A stretch of DNA of 64,000 nt from assembly GCA_944386565.1 (NCBI GenBank), contig CALXBO010000007.1, forward strand, positions 1 to 64,000, given 5' to 3'. The number at the start of each line of letters is the position of its first letter. Within the stretch, counting starts at the first letter, position 1. Positions 8,395-16,948 of this stretch are shown here, one piece after another. Both the position numbers and the translations under genes were made by a program. This stretch comes from an uncultured Ruthenibacterium sp. GTDB taxonomy: Bacteria; Bacillota; Clostridia; Oscillospirales; Ruminococcaceae. Below the pieces are notes generated by a model. That model was not told the origin of the DNA. It saw nothing but the letters and a program-made list of their open reading frames with translations, and searched no databases.

Positions 8395-8877
8395 GTGAAC
8401 AAAGAGATTGTTGTGACATACGCCGGGCTCAAGGCGATGGAAGACGAGCTGGAAAACCTCAAGACCGTCAAGCGCAAGGAAGTGGCCGAGAAAATCAAGG
8501 TCGCGCGCGGCTACGGCGATCTTTCCGAGAACAGCGAATACGACGAGGCCAAGAACGAGCAGGGCTTTCTGGAGAGCCGCATCGCGGAACTCGAGAAAAT
8601 GCTCAAGCACGTGCGCGTCATTGACGCAGATGAGCTGTCTACGGAGCACGTGAGCATCGGCTGCCACGTCAAACTGCGCGACGAGGACGGCGACGAGGAC
8701 GAATATGATATCACGGGTTCGACGGAAGCCGACCCGCTGATGGGTAAGATCTCCGACGAATCCCCGATCGGCTCGGCCATTCTGGGCCACAAGGCGGGCG
8801 ACAAGGTCGAGATCGCGCTGCCCAGCGGCGCGACGGTCGTGTACGAGATCGTCTCCATCGGCCGCTCCGAGGTCTGA
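8395..8877 (+). CDS. greA: Transcription elongation factor GreA
   Basis: Rescues backtracked RNA polymerase by stimulating transcript cleavage. The N-terminal coiled coil (to about residue 75) includes the conserved acidic tip region [18 protein letters not shown]; the C-terminal FKBP-like domain includes [14 protein letters not shown]. Full length at 160 residues. Start is GTG at 8395 after AAAAGGAG. Single-gene unit with consensus promoter and terminator. Confidence 0.97.
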   Translation: MNKEIVVTYAGLKAMEDELENLKTVKRKEVAEKIKVARGYGDLSENSEYDEAKNEQGFLESRIAELEKMLKHVRVIDADELSTEHVSIGCHVKLRDEDGDEDEYDITGSTEADPLMGKISDESPIGSAILGHKAGDKVEIALPSGATVVYEIVSIGRSEV

Positions 8878-8888
8878 TGAATCCTGAA

Positions 8889-8916
8889 AAGAGAGGCGCA
8901 TCCCGCCTCTCTTTTT
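8889..8916 (+). terminator. Terminator after greA
   Basis: GAGAGGCG/CGCCTCTC stem with a CATCC-type loop followed by TTTTT. Confidence 0.85.
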
Positions 8917-8940
8917 GCTGACAGAAAGGTTGTTTTGCCG

Positions 8941-9369
8941 ATGAAGATCATGGCAGTTGATTTCGGTGACGTGCGCACCGGGCTGGCTGTGTGCGACCGC
9001 ACCGAATTCCTCGCGAGCCCCGTCGGGGTGATCGAGGAGAAGAGCTTCGCCAAAGCCGCGGAGAAGATCGTCTACGCGACGCGCGAGTTCGACGTGGAGA
9101 TGGTCGTGATCGGTCTGCCGAAGAACATGGACGGCAGCGAGGGGCCGCGCGCGGAGAAGTGCCGCCGCCTGGCGCAGACGCTGTCCAATATCCTCACGAT
9201 CCCCGTGGAGCTCTGGGACGAGCGCCAGACGACGATGGCCGCCGCGAACATCCTGTCCGCCAACGGCACGTACGGCAAGAAGCGCAAGCAGTCCATTGAC
9301 GCGGTGTCCGCCGTTGTCATCCTGGAAGGCTATATGGCGTGGCGCAAAAACACGGGAAGATCCCAGTGA
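8941..9369 (+). CDS. ruvX: Putative pre-16S rRNA nuclease / Holliday junction resolvase YqgF
   Basis: RNase H-fold nuclease (YqgF/RuvX) implicated in 16S rRNA 5'-end maturation. Visible are the first catalytic Asp in MAVDFGDVRTGLAV, the IGLPKNMDGSEGPRA loop, DERQTT and the last acidic residue in SIDAVSAVVILEGY. The ATG at 8941 gives the usual MKIMAVDFG N-terminus; a TTG at 8935 in frame is nearer the GAAAGG SD and would add two residues, so the start is uncertain. 142 residues. Confidence 0.93.
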   Translation: MKIMAVDFGDVRTGLAVCDRTEFLASPVGVIEEKSFAKAAEKIVYATREFDVEMVVIGLPKNMDGSEGPRAEKCRRLAQTLSNILTIPVELWDERQTTMAAANILSANGTYGKKRKQSIDAVSAVVILEGYMAWRKNTGRSQ

Positions 9370-9376
9370 ATGACAC

Positions 9377-9418
9377 AAAAAGGCCGGAGAGCGGTGAACA
9401 CCGTTCTCCGGCCTTTTT
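9377..9418. terminator. Bidirectional terminator between ruvX and the DUF3842 gene
   Basis: A-run, 13-bp GGCCGGAGAGCGG stem, short loop, complementary arm and T-run: works for both convergent genes. Confidence 0.88.
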
Positions 9419-9431
9419 CAATCGCAGAGGG

Positions 9432-9842
9432 TCACTCCGCCGCAAGCGCGAGAATGCGGCGCACGGCGTCCGCAATGCTGTCGGCAAGCGGCAGGGAAGG
9501 AAGGCCTGCAATCTGCACGCCGCACTTTGCCGCCGGGATCAGCACCTTGACGGCGCGGCTCGCGGCCACGGCGGCCGCCATGGCGGGGCTGCACTCGCCC
9601 AGCATGCTGTCGGCTATCACGAGGCCGAGCGGGCCCGCGATGACTTCCGCGCGCCGCGCGTTCACGATGACGGCGTTCTCACCGGTCGCGCCCGCGTCCG
9701 CGCCCGCTTTCAGCATGGCGGACGTCGCGGCGCTGTTCGTTCCCACGGCGATGATCTCGCCCTCATAGCCCGCGGCGCGCAGCGCGGCGATCAGCGCGCG
9801 GCCGTAGCCGCCGCCCTGTCCGTCGATCACAACAAGTTCCAT
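9432..9842 (-). CDS. DUF3842 family protein
   Basis: Small 136-residue protein matching the clostridial DUF3842 family: N-terminal VVIDGQGGGYGRALIAALR (a nucleotide-binding-like glycine loop), GTNSAATSAMLKAGAD, and PLGLVIADSMLGECSP. Function unknown; the fold suggests a Rossmann-like domain, which is an inference from the glycine-rich loop. It lies 22 bp after the cardiolipin synthase gene on the same strand and is probably co-transcribed. Confidence 0.8.
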   Translation of the reverse strand: MELVVIDGQGGGYGRALIAALRAAGYEGEIIAVGTNSAATSAMLKAGADAGATGENAVIVNARRAEVIAGPLGLVIADSMLGECSPAMAAAVAASRAVKVLIPAAKCGVQIAGLPSLPLADSIADAVRRILALAAE

Positions 9843-9864
9843 AGATAAGTCTCCTTGACACAGT

Positions 9865-11403
9865 TTACATGAGAGGCGCGAAGAGGCGGAAGAGCAGCTG
9901 GCACAGCATCTTCGGCACCGGCACGCGCTCCACCTCGTCCAGCGTCACTTCGTGGCTCTGTCGCAGCGTTTCGGTCATGTCCGCCTTGACGTCGTGCACC
10001 ATATGTCCCGCGTAGAACACCGCGCAGTTCTCAAAGTGCAGATACAGGCTGCGGTAGTCCATATTGGCGCTGCCGACGATGGCCACTTTGTCGTCGCTGA
10101 CGTACATTTTGGCGTGCAGGAATCCCGGCGTGTACTCATAAATGCGCACGCCCGCGCGCAGAAGCGGCGCATAATAGCTCTGCGTGACGTAATAGACGTA
10201 CCACTTGTCCGGAATGCCCGGCGTGATGATACGCACGTCGACGCCGCTCTTGGCCGCAAGGCACAGCGCCGTGAGCATCTCGTGGTCGAGGATCAGATAC
10301 GGCGTGGTGATATACACGTATTCCCGCGCGCGCTCAATGATGTTGAAATAGGCGTTTTCGGCCACGCTCTCGCCGTCCATCGGCGCGTCGCCGTACGGTT
10401 GGACGAAACAGTCCGACGCGAAGCGGGTGCGCGGAAAATAGAGATGGTAGTCGGTCTCGTCGCCCGTGACGAAGTCCCACATTTTCAGGAACGACGTGGT
10501 GAGCTGGAACACCGCGGGCCCTTTCAGCATGTAGCCCGTATCCTTCCACACGCCGAACCGCCGTTTGCGGTTGATGTACTCATCCGCAAAGTTCATGCCG
10601 CCGGAGAACCCGACCTCGCCGTCGATCACGGCGATCTTGCGGTGGTCGCGGTGGTTGAGCATCTTATATTCCGAGATGTGCCAGGAAAAATGGATGTCGT
10701 TGAAGACGCGGCAGTTGATGCCCGCGCGGCGCAGCTCCTCGTCATAGCCGGAGGGAAGCGTGAACAGACAGCCGGCGAAATCGTAGAGGACGCGCACATC
10801 CACGCCCTGGGCGGCCTTTTCTTTCAGAACGGCGAGAGTGCGGTCCCACATCTCGCCCTCCTTGATGATGAAGAACTCCATGAAAATGGATTTTTGGGCG
10901 CGTTGCAGCTCCGTGAGAAACTGTTGGAAGAAATCCTGCCCGAACGGGTAGTAGGCGCACGCCGTGTCCGTGAACACCGGGGCGGAGGCCTTGCGGACGA
11001 GATATTCCGCCGTGCGGCGCATGGAGGGCTCCCATTCCGTGAGGCGCTCCAGAAGCGCGTCGTCCTGCACCATGACGGCGGAGCCGCGCCGCTCGATGGC
11101 GCTGAAGCGCCGTGCGATGCGGGGGGAGAATGTGTGGTAGCCCCAGAACAGATAGAACAGAACGCCGGTCATCGGCATCAGCAGGATGATGAGCATCCAC
11201 ATCATCTTATAGGCGGGATTGGTGTTCGTCTTTTCGAACACGAGCACGGCACACAGGGCGCTGACGATCGTGACGACCGTGTAGAACACCGTGCCCAGAC
11301 GTGCAAAATTCAGTGCCAGAGCGATAAATACACCGATCTGGAGAAGTGCCAGCACAGCGAGCAGAAAGCTGCGCGACAACAGAAAACGCAAAAGACGCTT
11401 CAT
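9865..11403 (-). CDS. cls: Cardiolipin synthase
   Basis: Membrane phospholipase D-family enzyme that condenses two phosphatidylglycerols to cardiolipin. Two N-terminal membrane segments (about residues 10-28 and 36-75) precede two HKD motifs: HRKIAVID (within MLNHRDHRKIAVIDG, first half) and FLHAKMYVSDDKVAIVGSANMD (second half). 512 residues, standard for the Firmicute family. Own promoter at 11446-11474. Confidence 0.95.
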   Translation of the reverse strand: MKRLLRFLLSRSFLLAVLALLQIGVFIALALNFARLGTVFYTVVTIVSALCAVLVFEKTNTNPAYKMMWMLIILLMPMTGVLFYLFWGYHTFSPRIARRFSAIERRGSAVMVQDDALLERLTEWEPSMRRTAEYLVRKASAPVFTDTACAYYPFGQDFFQQFLTELQRAQKSIFMEFFIIKEGEMWDRTLAVLKEKAAQGVDVRVLYDFAGCLFTLPSGYDEELRRAGINCRVFNDIHFSWHISEYKMLNHRDHRKIAVIDGEVGFSGGMNFADEYINRKRRFGVWKDTGYMLKGPAVFQLTTSFLKMWDFVTGDETDYHLYFPRTRFASDCFVQPYGDAPMDGESVAENAYFNIIERAREYVYITTPYLILDHEMLTALCLAAKSGVDVRIITPGIPDKWYVYYVTQSYYAPLLRAGVRIYEYTPGFLHAKMYVSDDKVAIVGSANMDYRSLYLHFENCAVFYAGHMVHDVKADMTETLRQSHEVTLDEVERVPVPKMLCQLLFRLFAPLM

Positions 11404-11445
11404 ACTTCAGCTCCTTTCGCCATGGAAATATGTTGCGCTATTCCC

Positions 11446-11474
11446 ATTATATCGTATTCCGCGCGTCTTGAAAA
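11446..11474 (-). promoter_or_regulatory. Promoter of cls
   Basis: Minus strand TTTTCA (11474-11469), 17 bp, TATAAT (11451-11446). The -35 lies in the A-run that forms the U tail of the upstream terminator. Confidence 0.6.
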
Positions 11475-11517
11475 GACAAAAGGCGCGCCTTTTCGGGAAA
11501 ACCGAAAAAGCGCGCCG
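11471..11517 (-). terminator. Terminator of the cyclophilin gene
   Basis: On the minus strand a long GGCGCGC...GCGCGCC hairpin with AT-rich inner stem (11482-11517) followed by TTTTGTCTTTT. Confidence 0.75.
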
Positions 11518-11527
11518 TGAAAGTCTG

Positions 11528-12334
11528 TCAGCCGGCTGCGGAAGAGACGGACGCATCCGCTTCCGAGCCGCTGTCCGTGGCTGATCCGCTCTGCGCCGCG
11601 GCTGCTTCCTCAGCGGAGGAATACGTCCCGATCGTGACGCTCTCCAGAATGACGTCCTCCGAGGGGGTTCCGTCGTCGCTGACAGGTACGGAGCAAATTG
11701 CATCCACTACGTCCATGCCGCTGTAGATCTGCCCGAACACGGTGTTCAGATTGTCCAGATACGGTGCGCCGCCGCCGTCGCGGTAAGCCTGCACCACCTC
11801 GCTGCGCACACCGAGTTCCGTCAGCTTGTCGGCAAAATCTTTGTCGACGCTGTCGGAGGGGGTGGCGACGATGAAGAACTGGCTCATGTTCTCATCGGAA
11901 TCTCCGGCATGAGCCATCGAGACCGCACCGCTGTAATGATGCAGCTGATCCGAGATCTCAACCGGGTAGGGCGTGTTGTTCCAGATGGTCGCGCCGCCCG
12001 TGCCCGTGCCGCTCGCGTCGCCCGTCTGGACGATGAAATCGGTCACGATGCGATGGAACGACAGGCCGTTGTAATATCCCTGATTGACAAGCCCGATGAA
12101 ATTCTGCACGGCCTGCGGGGCATACTCCTCATACAGGACCATCTTGATGACGCCCTTGCTGGTCGTCAGGATCGCCGTCGGAGTGCCGTCGGCAGGCGTT
12201 TGAAACTGAAGCTCGTCCGACCGGACTTCCGGCCGTGTGGCGTCGGAGGAGAAGAGTCCGCCGCCGCCGCACCCGGTCAGCAGAATGCCGACCGTCAGTA
12301 CGGACGCGCAGAAAATACGAAAGCGCAGCTTCAT
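11528..12334 (-). CDS. Cyclophilin-type peptidyl-prolyl isomerase lipoprotein
   Basis: Surface foldase, 268 residues. Signal peptide with lipobox LLTGC (Cys22) anchors it outside the membrane. The cyclophilin domain spans about residues 50-245: YEEYAPQAVQNFIGLVNQGYYNGLSFHRIVTDFIVQTGD contains the catalytic FHR and QxGD, and SQFFIV is intact; the usual LSMAN-type segment reads VSMAHAG. The C-terminal 25 residues are a Ser/Ala-rich tail. Likely helps fold exported proteins. Single-gene unit with its own terminator. Confidence 0.92.
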   Translation of the reverse strand: MKLRFRIFCASVLTVGILLTGCGGGGLFSSDATRPEVRSDELQFQTPADGTPTAILTTSKGVIKMVLYEEYAPQAVQNFIGLVNQGYYNGLSFHRIVTDFIVQTGDASGTGTGGATIWNNTPYPVEISDQLHHYSGAVSMAHAGDSDENMSQFFIVATPSDSVDKDFADKLTELGVRSEVVQAYRDGGGAPYLDNLNTVFGQIYSGMDVVDAICSVPVSDDGTPSEDVILESVTIGTYSSAEEAAAAQSGSATDSGSEADASVSSAAG

Positions 12335-12435
12335 TGCGAAGTCCTCCCAATGTACTGTCTGTTGTATCTAGTATACCACAAAATCCGCAAAAGGCATGAA
12401 TGAAATGTGAATTTACGCGCAGGGGTCCTTTTGTC

Positions 12436-12464
12436 TTGACGCGGCGGCGAGAATTGAGTAAAAT
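12436..12464 (+). promoter_or_regulatory. Promoter of the DUF1292 gene
   Basis: TTGACG (12436-12441), 17 bp, TAAAAT (12459-12464), 40 bp before the start codon. It may also transcribe the following 6S RNA. Confidence 0.65.
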
Positions 12465-12504
12465 AGACGTAGAGAAGAGAATATACCGGTAAGGAGAATA
12501 CCTC

Positions 12505-12825
12505 ATGCCCGAAAACGAAAAGATGGATGATTACACTCCGGATATCATTACGCTCGAGGACGAAGAGGGAAACGAGTTCAGCTTTGAAGTCATCGACGCG
12601 GCGGATTACAACGATACGCGGTATCTCGCCGTCGTTCCGTATAAGGACGCCGCTGCCGAGCAGCTGGAAGAAGACGCGAACCTCATCCTGATGCGTGTGG
12701 GGGAAGAGAACGGCGAGGAATATCTCGATGTCGTCGAGGACGACAACGAGGTCTACGAGGTGGGCGCGATGTTCGCGCAGCGCCTGTCCGAGCTGTACGA
12801 CATTGATCCGGAAGATTTGAAATAA
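12505..12825 (+). CDS. DUF1292 domain protein
   Basis: Small acidic cytoplasmic protein of 106 residues. The central ITLEDEEGNEFSFEVIDAADYNDTRYLAVVPYKD is typical of DUF1292 (YrzB family). Function not known; in many Firmicutes this gene is near ruvX. SD AAGGAG at 12491-12496. The 6S RNA begins about 10 bp after its stop codon. Confidence 0.85.
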   Translation: MPENEKMDDYTPDIITLEDEEGNEFSFEVIDAADYNDTRYLAVVPYKDAAAEQLEEDANLILMRVGEENGEEYLDVVEDDNEVYEVGAMFAQRLSELYDIDPEDLK

Positions 12826-12834
12826 GAAAAAACA

Positions 12835-13036
12835 GCCTGTGTTGTTCGATTTGTTGCACTCATAATTAATCCTACTAACCAATCAAAGGGAGCCCGGAGT
12901 CCTAGGAAACAGACCGCAGACCTCCCGCCCGGTTTCGGCCGCAAGCGGAAGAAGGGAGTGGAAGTTGCCGGCAGGGCACCCACCTGCCATTCGGTAGGTT
13001 TTGGTTGAGTGCAGACGGCAATGCGGGTTTGTTTTT
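12835..13036 (+). ncRNA. ssrS: 6S RNA
   Basis: A roughly 200-nt non-coding stretch that folds as a closed rod: CCTGTGTTG (12836-12844) pairs with CAATGCGGG (13019-13027), TGCACTCA (12854-12861 region) pairs with TGAGTGCA (13006-13013 region), CCTAC pairs with GTAGG, and the interior holds two hairpins (CCTCCC/GGGAG and GGCAGG/CCTGCC). The closing stem has a TGTTCG side opposite CGGCA, as in known 6S RNAs. A T-rich tail follows the 3' arm. The central bubble (12862-12885) is AT-rich, unlike the GC-rich surroundings. 6S RNA mimics an open promoter and binds sigma-A RNA polymerase. Ends are estimated. Confidence 0.75.
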
Positions 13037-13061
13037 TATTCGTCCGATGAGTTTGACGATC

Positions 13062-13099
13062 ACGGCCGGGGCAGATCTGAATGTCCGGGCCGTATTTTT
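13062..13099 (+). terminator. Hairpin with T tail before the DUF885 gene
   Basis: ACGGCC-rich stem (13062-13072 with 13083-13093) followed by TATTTTTA. It may end transcripts from the DUF1292/6S unit; the stem has mismatches. Confidence 0.5.
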
Positions 13100-13118
13100 A
13101 TATCCGGGAGGGACGCAG

Positions 13119-14873
13119 ATGCAGATGAGACAACGCGCATGCGCACTGGGGCTGGCTCTGGCCGCCCTGTTTGTTTTCGCTTCGTGCGGAAGAAATGAAA
13201 ATCAGCGCTTTGATGAATTCCTCGAGGCACAATTCCGGGAGACGCTGGAGAGCGACTACGTGACGATGCACATTCTGACCGAAGATCCTTCCGCGTACGG
13301 CGTCGACCGCGCCGACGTGCCCGTGAATCTCGGCGCGCGCTACGATGAAGAGAGCCGCGCGGATTCGGCTGAGGAGACGGGCGAAACGCTCGACGAGCTG
13401 ATGTCCATCCGCCGCGAAGGCCTGTCGGAGGACCGGCAGGAGACCTACGACCTGCTCTTGCGCCAGCTGACGCTGTCGGAGGAAGCTGCGGCGTTTGACG
13501 GCATGGCCCCCGTGTTCGACAGCATGTCGGGCCTGCATTACCAGCTTCCCACGATGTTTGCCGACTGGCTGGTGCGCAGTGAACAGGACGCCGAGGATCT
13601 GATCCTTCTGGTCGAGGACGTGCAGCCTTATGTGCAGAGCGCGCTGGACTACACGGTGCAGCAGCAACAGGACGGTCTGTTGATGCTCGATCTTGACTCG
13701 GTGATCGAATACAGCGCGGGCATCGTCGAAGCCGGTACGGACAGCGCCGTGCTCGATTCGATGTGCGCGAGCATTAAGGCGCTGGGGCTTGATGAAGCGA
13801 AAACACAGGATCTGACGCAGCGCCTCACACAGGCGTTCGAGACGTCGTTCCTTCCGGCCTATCAGGCGATCTGCGATACGATGACGCAGCTCAAAGCGGG
13901 GCAGAACAACGAGCTCGGCCTTTCGGCGCTTGTGAACGGCAGGGAGTATTACAGCCTGCTGATGAAGCAGAGCACGGGTTCCGACAAGAGCGTGGATGAG
14001 ATCCGCGCGCTGATGGAACAGGCGTTTCAGGAACACGCGCTGCGCATGCAGTCGCTGGCGATGAAGGATCCGAGCGCGGTGGAACAGCTGTTCGACCCCT
14101 CTCTCTCAACCCCGTATACTTCCTATGAGGAGATGCTGGAAAGCCTACGGAAGAACATGTCCGGAGAGTTCCCGGACGTCGGAGACCTCGATTACGTCAT
14201 TTTCGACATCAATGAGGAGATCGCCTCAGATACCGGTGTGGCCGCCTACTTCAACGTGCCCGCGCTGGACGTCTCCACGCCGTATCAGCTCCGCGTCAAC
14301 CCCAATCTCGGAGACATCGCCTCTCTCGACGTGTATTCGACCGTGGCGCACGAGGGATTCCCGGGTCACATGTATCAGTACGCCTACTGGTACGGCACGG
14401 AGCAGCCGCCCCTGCGCAAGGCGCTGCTCGACGAGGCGGCCTATACAGAGGGCTATGCGGTCTACGCACAGTATGAGGCGATGGAATATCTCGATGATCT
14501 GAGCACGACTTTCACCGATCTGCGGCGCGAATACGATCTTGTGACGTACTGCGGCCTGATCCTGACGGACATCGGCATCCATTACGACGGCTGGAATATG
14601 GACGAGACGCGCGAGTTCTGGGATTCGATCGGCTTCTCGATGGACGACGGGACGTTCGCGCTCCAGTACCGCCAGCTGCAGGCGAACCCCTGCGCCTTCG
14701 AGCCGTATTACGTGGGTTATGAGGAGATCCGCGCGCTCAAGGAAGAGGCGCAGGACGCGCTCGGAGACTCGTTCACGGATCTCGGCTTCAACACGACGCT
14801 GCTCGAGAGCGGCCCTGCGTCGTTCGACGTCGTCGAGCGGCACATTGAGGGGTATATCAAGAGCGCGGCGTGA
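13119..14873 (+). CDS. DUF885 lipoprotein, putative metallopeptidase
   Basis: 584-residue surface lipoprotein: signal peptide MQMRQRACALGLALAALFVF followed by the lipobox FASC. The rest matches DUF885, a zinc-peptidase-like family, with HEGFPGH (HExxxGH-type, in VAHEGFPGHMYQYAYW) and a downstream glutamate in EAAYTEGYAVYAQ. Substrate unknown; probably peptides. Start 13119 is chosen because GGGAGGG lies at 13106-13112; the open frame continues upstream to 13005 inside the 6S RNA. An alternative ATG is at 13125. Confidence 0.85.
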   Translation: MQMRQRACALGLALAALFVFASCGRNENQRFDEFLEAQFRETLESDYVTMHILTEDPSAYGVDRADVPVNLGARYDEESRADSAEETGETLDELMSIRREGLSEDRQETYDLLLRQLTLSEEAAAFDGMAPVFDSMSGLHYQLPTMFADWLVRSEQDAEDLILLVEDVQPYVQSALDYTVQQQQDGLLMLDLDSVIEYSAGIVEAGTDSAVLDSMCASIKALGLDEAKTQDLTQRLTQAFETSFLPAYQAICDTMTQLKAGQNNELGLSALVNGREYYSLLMKQSTGSDKSVDEIRALMEQAFQEHALRMQSLAMKDPSAVEQLFDPSLSTPYTSYEEMLESLRKNMSGEFPDVGDLDYVIFDINEEIASDTGVAAYFNVPALDVSTPYQLRVNPNLGDIASLDVYSTVAHEGFPGHMYQYAYWYGTEQPPLRKALLDEAAYTEGYAVYAQYEAMEYLDDLSTTFTDLRREYDLVTYCGLILTDIGIHYDGWNMDETREFWDSIGFSMDDGTFALQYRQLQANPCAFEPYYVGYEEIRALKEEAQDALGDSFTDLGFNTTLLESGPASFDVVERHIEGYIKSAA

Positions 14874-14882
14874 TCAGAACAG

Positions 14883-14917
14883 AAAAGCCCGTCCCGGAGA
14901 CTCCGGGGCGGGCTTTT
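14883..14917. terminator. Bidirectional terminator between the DUF885 and LUD genes
   Basis: 13-bp GCCCGTCCCGGAG stem with AAAA before and TTTTT after. Confidence 0.85.
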
Positions 14918-14930
14918 TAGTTGGATGCGC

Positions 14931-15575
14931 TCAGAATCCGAGCGGTTCCGCGACCAGGATGACGTGGATGCGCCCTTTCTGGCGCTGAAAGCGCTGGACG
15001 GTGTACGTGCAGCACACGCGCGCGGGGCTGTGGCAGTGCGCGCACACGCCCGTTTCCCGGCAGGGCGTCGCACAGGACAGACGCTTGGTGTTCGCGGGTG
15101 CGGCCAGCGTTTCGAGACGGGTCTCAGCCTCGTGCAGATCAGCCACCAGCTTGTTGCAGCCGACGACGAGGATCACTTTTTTCGGCCCGAATGCGATGGC
15201 GGCCACGCGGTTGCCGTTGCCGTCCACGTTGAAGATCTCGCCAGCGTCCGTCACGGCGTTCGCGGAGGCAAAGTATGCGTCCGCGGAAAACGCGTCCCGG
15301 TACACGCGGCCGAGTTCGTCGCCGGAGAGCCCCTCGCGGTCGAGGAACCGGTACTCACCCGAGCGCAGCAGGTCCATGACGCCGGTTTCCGCAAGCGATA
15401 CGCTGCCGCCGTTCGAGACGACGTCGCCCGGATGCAGAAGCGAGCGCACGACGGGAACGACGTCCTGCGCCGTTTTCACGCACGTGGCCTCCATGTTGTT
15501 CTTGCGCAGCGCATCGGCGGTCCGCTCCATGCGCTGCCATACGGTCTCCATAGCAGAAGGATGCATACGATCCAC
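14931..15575 (-). CDS. LUD-domain (lactate utilization, DUF162) protein
   Basis: 214-residue member of the LUD/YkgG-LutC superfamily. It shows the family pattern GDVVSNGGSVSLAETGVMDLL, GEIFNVDGNGNRVAAIAFGPKKVILVVGCNK and a C-terminal Cys cluster (CATPCRETGVCAHCHSPARVCC) found in the stand-alone clostridial members. LutC-type proteins work in lactate oxidation; the stand-alone forms have no proven role. No lutA/lutB neighbours. An extended -10 (TGCTATAAT, minus strand, 15609-15601) lies upstream. Confidence 0.85.
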   Translation of the reverse strand: MDRMHPSAMETVWQRMERTADALRKNNMEATCVKTAQDVVPVVRSLLHPGDVVSNGGSVSLAETGVMDLLRSGEYRFLDREGLSGDELGRVYRDAFSADAYFASANAVTDAGEIFNVDGNGNRVAAIAFGPKKVILVVGCNKLVADLHEAETRLETLAAPANTKRLSCATPCRETGVCAHCHSPARVCCTYTVQRFQRQKGRIHVILVAEPLGF

Positions 15576-15600
15576 TCCTCTCGAATGTCTCTTTCATTCT

Positions 15601-15609
15601 ATTATAGCA
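15601..15609 (-). promoter_or_regulatory. Extended -10 promoter of the LUD gene
   Basis: TGCTATAAT on the minus strand, 26 bp before the start codon; no clear -35. Confidence 0.5.
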
Positions 15610-15653
15610 CACCGGAGAGAATGCGCGCACAAAAAAAGAGGCCTGACGGCCTC

Positions 15654-16286
15654 TCATTCCAGATTCAGCAGTTCGCGCAGACTGTCGATCACAACAGCGC
15701 CTGTCGCTTCGAGCGTCTCACGCGGCTGGTGTCCGCGCGAATAGAGGACGCTGCGCACGCCGAGCGCCGAAGCCACCTCGAAATCGTGCACGCTGTCGCC
15801 GACCATTGCGGCGCGTGTGCGGTCGATGCCGCTTGTTTCAATCCATGCGAGACCGCGCTCGACCTTGCTCTTGCCGTACACATCGTCAAGGCCGAGGATC
15901 GCGTCGAAATACTCCGTCACGCCGTAGTGATCGGTGTGGCGCAGCAGGGTGTCGATGGGAGACGCGGACAGGATGACCTGCCGCACGCCCCGTGCGCGGA
16001 GCGCTTCGAGCGTCTCGCGCGCGTCCGGCTGCATCGGGCACGCGAAGCTCTCGGGAACATAGCGCTCCATATATTCGTGCGCCAGCTGCTCGTACGGATG
16101 GCGCGAAAAGTCGAATCCGGCGCGGACGTAATACGCCTCAATGGGAAATCCGAACACGCGGCGGTATGCGTCGATGCCGCCCACGGGCGGATAGCCGTGC
16201 CGCTCCAGCTGCTCGTTCAGCAGCCGGACGCAGAGATCGACGTCGTCCATCAGCGTGCCGTTCCAGTCCCAGATCAGCGTATCCAA
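15654..16286 (-). CDS. HAD-superfamily hydrolase
   Basis: 210-residue phosphatase of the phosphoglycolate-phosphatase-like HAD subfamily. Motif I is IWDWNGTLMDD (residues 4-14, nucleophile Asp6 and Asp/Asn variant DWNGTL), motif II is VILSASP, motif III Lys in YGKSKVERGLAW, motif IV is MVGDSVHDFEVA. Start is TTG at 16286 with GGAG upstream. It follows queT by 3 bp, so it should share the preQ1-controlled transcript. Substrate unknown. Confidence 0.85.
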   Translation of the reverse strand: MDTLIWDWNGTLMDDVDLCVRLLNEQLERHGYPPVGGIDAYRRVFGFPIEAYYVRAGFDFSRHPYEQLAHEYMERYVPESFACPMQPDARETLEALRARGVRQVILSASPIDTLLRHTDHYGVTEYFDAILGLDDVYGKSKVERGLAWIETSGIDRTRAAMVGDSVHDFEVASALGVRSVLYSRGHQPRETLEATGAVVIDSLRELLNLE

Positions 16287-16289
16287 AAG

Positions 16290-16826
16290 TCACCACTCCG
16301 TAAAGATTTTTTTCAGCGCGGGCGTCTTTTCGATCACGCGCACCAGCGCGACGCCCAGAATGCCGACGCTGATGACTTCACCGATGCCGACCGTCAGCAT
16401 ATTGAAGCCCAGCACGGGCAGGCTCGCCGTCTCCGGCATGAAAATGTACGTGATCTCGGCGCCGACGATCACGGCGTTGACGAGCACCGGCGGCACGCAG
16501 GCCGCGAGCGGCAGCCCTTTTTTCGTGCGGATCTTGCGCAGGCGGTACGTCATCACCGCGGCGATGAGCGTGGCCAGCGTGCCGAAGAGCATGTCCCACG
16601 GGCTCATGCTGAACAGGTTCGAAAGAAAACAGCCGATGGTCACGGCAATGACGGCGTCGGGCGTGAGCAGCGGCAGCAGTGTGAGCGCTTCACTGACGCG
16701 CACCTGAACGGCGCCGTACGAGAACGGCTGCAGCACGATGCACAGCACAACGTAAACGGCGGCGATCAGCGAGATGCGCGCCATGCGGGCGAGACTGCGG
16801 ACGAGACGATGTCGATTCTGATTCAT
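16290..16826 (-). CDS. queT: QueT-type queuosine precursor transporter (ECF S component)
   Basis: 178-residue membrane protein with about five hydrophobic segments. The sequence (LCIVLQPFSYGAVQVRVSEALTLLPLLTP and GCFLSNLFS) is typical of QueT, the substrate-binding subunit of energy-coupling factor transporters for queuosine precursors. The ECF energising module is not in the window. Expression is predicted to be controlled by the preQ1-III-like riboswitch directly upstream. No queuosine synthesis genes are nearby, suggesting reliance on salvage. Confidence 0.92.
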   Translation of the reverse strand: MNQNRHRLVRSLARMARISLIAAVYVVLCIVLQPFSYGAVQVRVSEALTLLPLLTPDAVIAVTIGCFLSNLFSMSPWDMLFGTLATLIAAVMTYRLRKIRTKKGLPLAACVPPVLVNAVIVGAEITYIFMPETASLPVLGFNMLTVGIGEVISVGILGVALVRVIEKTPALKKIFTEW

Positions 16827-16833
16827 ACTTCAA

Positions 16834-16930
16834 TTTTCCTTAGCGATGGTATTTTGCCCGGGCGGTATCGCCACGCCGCGCGGGTGGGCCGTGTGCAGCA
16901 CACGGCGGGCACAAAATTCTAAGTTGCCCA
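16834..16930 (-). promoter_or_regulatory. preQ1-III-like riboswitch before queT
   Basis: On the minus strand the leader begins GGGCAACTTAGAATTTTGTG, continues with a GC-rich hairpin (CCGTGTG/CACACGG), and ends GGGCAAAATACCATCGCTAAGGA at the SD. The early CTTAG can pair with the late CTAAG that contains the SD, the long-range pairing expected of a preQ1-III pseudoknot. The start strongly resembles the Faecalibacterium preQ1-III aptamer as I remember it. Position before queT supports it. Control is probably by masking the SD when preQ1 is bound. Confidence 0.75.
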
Positions 16931-16936
16931 ACAGCT

Positions 16937-16942
16937 ATTATA
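16937..16942 (-). promoter_or_regulatory. -10 element of the queT-HAD operon
   Basis: TATAAT on the minus strand just before the riboswitch. The -35 is weak. It lies 7 bp from the -35 of the divergent azlC promoter, so the two promoters overlap face to face. Confidence 0.55.
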
Positions 16943-16948
16943 CAACGC

